A stretch of DNA of 64,000 nt from Sphagnum compactum (Eukaryota > Bryophyta > Sphagnopsida > Sphagnales). Every line of letters starts with the position of its first letter. Positions within the stretch are counted from its first letter, which is position 1. The notes beneath the pieces are model-generated. The model was not told where the DNA came from. It worked only from the letters and a program-made list of their open reading frames with translations, and did not search any database. The translations under genes were made by a program, and so were the position numbers. Of this stretch, positions 59,852 to 64,000 are shown piece by piece. The stretch covers positions 9,610,001-9,674,000 of the forward strand of contig OZ234500.1 in the NCBI GenBank assembly GCA_965153455.1, read 5' to 3'.

Positions 59852-62121
59852 CTATTCCTTTAGCAATACAAGGACACGGTAACCAGAAAGAATGGTGGAC
59901 AATGACATAGCTGTGAAAGCGAAGAAGCTCATAGCAACAGCTGCATCCGCCTGTGAGCAGAAGGAATGAAGGCCATAATAAGAGCAAAGGTGGGCACCCA
60001 TTTCTCCATTGTGTGAAATTATGGAAACTGTTGCTGCAGATGAGCTGGCAGACATCATAAGGTATGCAAGTACCTGCAACTTAAAAAATAACATGCAGCT
60101 ATGTCAGCTCCCCATTTCAAAACCAACAGCTCATTCCTAAACACAAGTTTTAGAATAGTAGACACTATTTTTCTGCAATTTGTGGAAGAGGGCTTTAAAG
60201 TCTAGGCAGGGCTAGTGCTTTTGGAAGCAGACAACTACAAATCTACAAATGACATCAAAGCTTATTGTGGTAACTTCAGAACCGGGCTGCACCAACTCAA
60301 TGAGCTTGTTGAACCCCTGCTTTTGTTGATCTTGTAGCCTGAACATTTTAATCAGGAAATAGATTTTGTGAATCAATTTGTTGTCCCTACAGGTAGCTCC
60401 TTTGAGAAGAGATCTCAAATATGATAATCACAAGACTAACATAATCTTGAGATTCAGACACATATCCAAATGCAAGATGTTGCATCATATTTTTCAGTAC
60501 CTTTTAAGATTAGTAAACTCAAATACAGTGCCCTAACATTCCTAAAATCCAAAAATTTGGATGTATGAAATGAAGAATTGACCACAATTTGAACACCTGT
60601 CTCTTACATTTAGAGCTTTAGGATATAAAGCATTTGCGGTTGATTCAATTTGGAACCTTCATAACTAGATTCAGTTCACTAAATCTTCCACACAAGTCCG
60701 AGGCAGTAAATTTCCATTGAACCCAATCACATATTCATATGGGCACTCTGGTATTCACATAGCAGGTTAGAGCATGCAACCACAAATTGTTGACATTAAA
60801 TTAACATCCGCCTAAGTGAGACAGACAAGAAGGGCACTAACCTGGTCAACACAGAAGGTGACCCATGTGGTGATCAGAATGGAGGGGATGAATGAAATTC
60901 CTGATATCACCGTATATGCTATTTGTACAAATTGCAGAGTGGAGTACACAAAGACTATCGCATTCATGCTCACAAGGTATCTGCAACCCCCAAATCCCGA
61001 ATGCTTGTCATTATTGGGTTCTGTTCAATCTCTGTTCAGTCTCATCATACCATAGCTGTGCAATGTAAAGGTGCTTATTGGGAAATGCTTCACCATATGT
61101 AACAATTGATGATGTGAAGCTAAGGTATGGGAGGGGTACGGGAGTAAAACCTAAAACTAATGACACAGGTCTGAAGTCAGGACGCAGTGAAGTAACAAAT
61201 GCTTGTTCCCAAATGTTTCTCCTAATAATTAGACCCCAGTCTCTAAATCCTAAAGGCACATGGCTGTTTGTTTACAAATCAGGACCAGTGAACTTGATTG
61301 GATGCTGCGTACAATGGAACATGCTACTTGATCATGTCGTCACACATCAGCGGCCTGTAATAAGAACTTGCAGGCTATGATTTGGACTCCACAGTGAGCT
61401 TTTTTAAACTGGTGATAGCTTCAAATCTCATTCCAAACAAATATTCATGAAGGTCCTAAGTCCTAAGTCCTAACTACTTGGAACTCTTCGGTTGGAGCTT
61501 CTGGTTGACCTTACCTGCATCATCTCTCTTGGTCCCCTAATCTCCTTCCGAACAATTTTGCACCTTACTCTTGGTTTCTGGTTTTGCGTTACAGTGAAAA
61601 AAGAACTTTGCAATAATAGAAGATCAAGCTATAGCAATCGAGGAGTGGGACAGAGAGTGAGGGTGAACTGACATATAAGAACTGAAGCTGTTGAACTTAA
61701 GGCTTGCCTTGCCCGAACTCTTGAAGTTGGAGGACATAACAACGAGCGCAACGAGAGAGCACACGGATTCCGCCAGACGCAGGCCCAGGCTAGAGGCCCC
61801 TACAGTCGTCAAGCTCTTGCCTAACCCCGACGCGGTTCGGCCCACAGTCTCACCATAGCCAGCCGAGTCCTCATGCTCTTTCCCCCGACTCTCGACGGGT
61901 TTCGTCAGGTGAAGCTGCGTGCTAGCATCTGCGGCATTCCCCGTGGTCGCGGTCGTCTGCATCCCCACCCGCAGCTCGGGATGTGTACCATGCTGATCGT
62001 ACGCGTCCTCCTGATCTGCTGCTGTTCCTGGTAGTGTGCTCTTCTCTCTCGAGTCGTTCTCCTCGTCGGGACTAGAGCTGCGGAAGAAATTCTCTACGCC
62101 TGGCGCTGTGGGATCTGTCAT
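59852..62121 (-). CDS. CASP-like (CASPL) four-helix membrane protein with long acidic N-terminus
   Basis: Three minus-strand exons (62121-61673, 60980-60842, 60073-59852) join in phase to give 269 residues. CASP-like proteins are MARVEL-related plasma-membrane proteins with four helices; the founding members scaffold the Casparian strip. Here helix 1 has the family signature LRLAESVCSLVALVVMSSN, with its conserved Arg. Helix 2 is YLVSMNAIVFVYSTLQ. Helix 3 ends TTWVTFCVDQ, with the conserved Asp. Helix 4 is AVAMSFFAFTAMSLSTILSG. The loop SHNGEMGAHLCSYYGLHSFC has the usual cysteine pair. The N-terminus of about 120 residues is acidic and hydrophilic, longer than in many family members. The ATG at 62121 is the first Met in the frame before the acidic tail. 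It converges with the ISE2-like gene. Confidence 0.92.
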
Positions 62122-63776
62122 CCTAATCCACAACAATCAATTGGATATCAAATTAAATATGCCAAATTTTCATTCTGGGGTCCTTTGCTATTCATCGCCG
62201 TATCCATCCGCTGTGAACCACACGCACAAAATCCCAGCTCACGACTCTCTCCTTTTTTTGTCCACTCCACAGCAGCTGCAGGTTGCGACCACCATCTGAT
62301 ATGAAGTAATCAATGGAAACAGGCATGTTCTAATATAAAAAACTAGGGAATCAGTTTCTGCTTCTTTGAATTTAAGTTTAATATCTCTCCAGCTGAGGAA
62401 TGCTACGAAAATAAAATTCTCTAGCAAAACCAATTTTGAAAAGAGCAAAGCTTGACGTTTTAGCCTGCATTGCTGCTCTTGCCGATCGCCTTGACAGGGC
62501 AGATGCCTGGTGGACGAATGGTGGTTGTGTCGACGATCGTGAGGGTCCCGGATCACCAGCGGGACGGTGTACGTAGTGATCCACGCGTCTTCTCGATGAC
62601 AAACGAATGGAACACGTATTGAAATCTTTGGCCGATCGTTTCGAAGACCGAGCCTGGTATCACCAACTTTTCTTGGGACCCACACTCAGCTAAAGAATTT
62701 AGCTTTGACAGCATTATTTTTTTTGCAATGGAAGCTTTTGGGTGAAATGGGCCTTGCAATGATTGTGTATATCTCCAAATCTCAAATGAAAATTTCTGGA
62801 ATACAAAGATGCTCAAATGGCCATGGTGAAAGCAAGCCAATGAGTCAAACCATTTTATGCTCATGTTGGTTTGTGTTTATTTAGAGGTAAATAGCTTTAA
62901 TTTGCAAAACTATGGCAAGATCATAACTTGTGAAAACTTCAAAGCGAGAACATTATTTGATGTATCACCCATTAAAACTTTGTTTCATTAAAGCTTTTAA
63001 CACATGTATCTCAAGAAGTTAATCAAGGTGCCACTATAGACTTCATGTGAGAAGGACAAATGCAAAGGATGGAAATGTAATGTTTGGTAAACTTGTAATG
63101 TCAATAACCTATATGCATACTAGTTTTGCTTTGCACAAAGCGAGTTGTGCATGATGACTAATTCAGCAATGTGCAATGGGTTGTTCACAAAAGTATGGTC
63201 AAAAATCACGATTGTTACTATACATGTTCACTGAAAATTAATTGGATCTTCAAGCTTCAAGCACATGCTTGCTTGAACTTGATCCAGCATATTGTGTTGT
63301 TCAGATTATTATCTTCAACCTGATCAATACAAATTTGCAAAAAGTTCTCAAACAATGATTTCATGTTTGAGTTTGCACAAGATGGAAAAGATACACCAGG
63401 ATATCAATTGAAGAATGAAACATGCAAATGCTTTTAAGTCTAAAGTGCAACTCAAAATTTGAACAATGCCTGATACCATAGCCAGTAAACGATGTACAAA
63501 TCTTGGTACACAATTCAGCAGCCTCAAGAGATAGAACTCATTTTCTGAAAACATGAATCTCATAAGGGAATAGTGACTACCCCTTACTTATTCCCAATCC
63601 TTTTGTGTCGTCAACTTGTCCCTGGGAAATGCCTCCTCCTATTTTGTGATCTGTTTGAAGGAATAGATTGCTAATTATATATAGTTAGCATATATCATAT
63701 ATATATATATATACTGCATATCTATGATATGCAATAGCCAATGCCCAGCAAATATGGTGATGAAAGACCAGCCAAC
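62122..63776. other. Upstream region of the CASP-like gene and gap to the last gene
   Basis: The promoter of the CASP-like gene should lie just right of 62121. The stretch 62450-62690 is locally GC-richer and open on the minus strand, but its residues match nothing I know. The rest is AT-rich, with a (TA)n run at about 63697-63712. No RNA gene or mobile element was recognised. Confidence 0.45.
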
Positions 63777-64000
63777 TCAAGTAAATAGTAGCATTTGCCC
63801 TCTCAACCTCTCCACCATAGTTTTCAGAAGAAACTCCAGGTCACGCCTCTTTTGAGATGTGCTGCTTTGTGATAGTGGCAAAAATTTACTACTTGATGAA
63901 TCCTCTGAAGCATCCCCAGTGATGGGGCAACTATGAATAACTTCAAAAGAGAATATTTCAGGGAACGCTACAAATAGGTCTTCTCTAATAGCATTTGGCA
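63777..64000 (-). CDS. C-terminal exon of an unidentified gene (5' part beyond the window)
   Basis: The minus strand is open from the window edge to a TGA at 63777-63779, 73 residues. It contains hydrophobic-acidic EDLFVAFPEIFSFEVIHS, a serine-rich linker and a basic helical end KRRDLEFLLKTMVERLRG. The composition is protein-like, unlike the AT-rich DNA next to it, so I think it is a real final exon. I do not recognise the family. The frame stays open into the neighbouring sequence. Confidence 0.5.
   Translation of the reverse strand, partial: PNAIREDLFVAFPEIFSFEVIHSCPITGDASEDSSSSKFLPLSQSSTSQKRRDLEFLLKTMVERLRGQMLLFT

Noticed and set aside
62239-62685. 148-residue minus-strand frame upstream of the CASP-like gene
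   Set aside because: It has no recognisable domain, several overlapping alternative frames, and a position expected for promoter and leader sequence.

Overview
The window is nuclear DNA of a streptophyte (land plant or close relative). It holds many-exon genes with GT-AG introns, plant-type TTTAGGG tracts, and plant families: ILITYHIA/GCN1, an ISE2-type DExH protein, a CASP-like protein, a PAP16-type phosphatase, plant rhomboid and GCP2 remnants. Divergence from the flowering-plant sequences I remember hints at a non-seed lineage, but the species cannot be fixed.

Layout. (1) 289-18170 (+): 56 exons of GCN1, joined in phase without a stop to the natural C-terminus; only the first part of the gene lies outside. 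Short introns hold telomere-like tracts, and one intron uses a GC donor. (2) 18171-26064: a gene graveyard. A frameshifted rhomboid copy (minus strand) ends in a 48-bp tandem array. Next to it, head to head, lies the 3' half of GCP2 with introns kept but a frameshift and a stop. A 55-bp tandem array follows. (3) 26065-26798 (+): a small two-exon membrane protein gene. (4) 26799-31271: AT-rich intergenic DNA with small hairpin elements. (5) 31272-34010 (+): a five-exon PAP16-like metallophosphatase. (6) 34011-41742: intergenic, with two inverted-repeat elements, one carrying a tRNA-like segment. (7) 41743-56083 (+): a 28-exon ISE2-like gene. (8) 56084-59851: AT-rich intergenic DNA with decayed tandem repeats. 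(9) 59852-62121 (-): a three-exon CASP-like gene. (10) 63777-64000 (-): the last exon of an unidentified gene.

The most interesting item is the ISE2-like gene. Its frame is intact over 28 exons and its C-terminal half is clearly of the SKI2/ISE2 family. Walker A is intact, but motifs II, III, V and VI are all altered. It looks like a maintained pseudo-helicase, with a roughly 680-residue N-terminal extension ending in a PPR-like helical pair.

The genes do not form a pathway or operon; they are ordinary eukaryotic neighbours. All exon models are hand-built from splice sites, phase and remembered family sequences. No alignment or RNA evidence was available.
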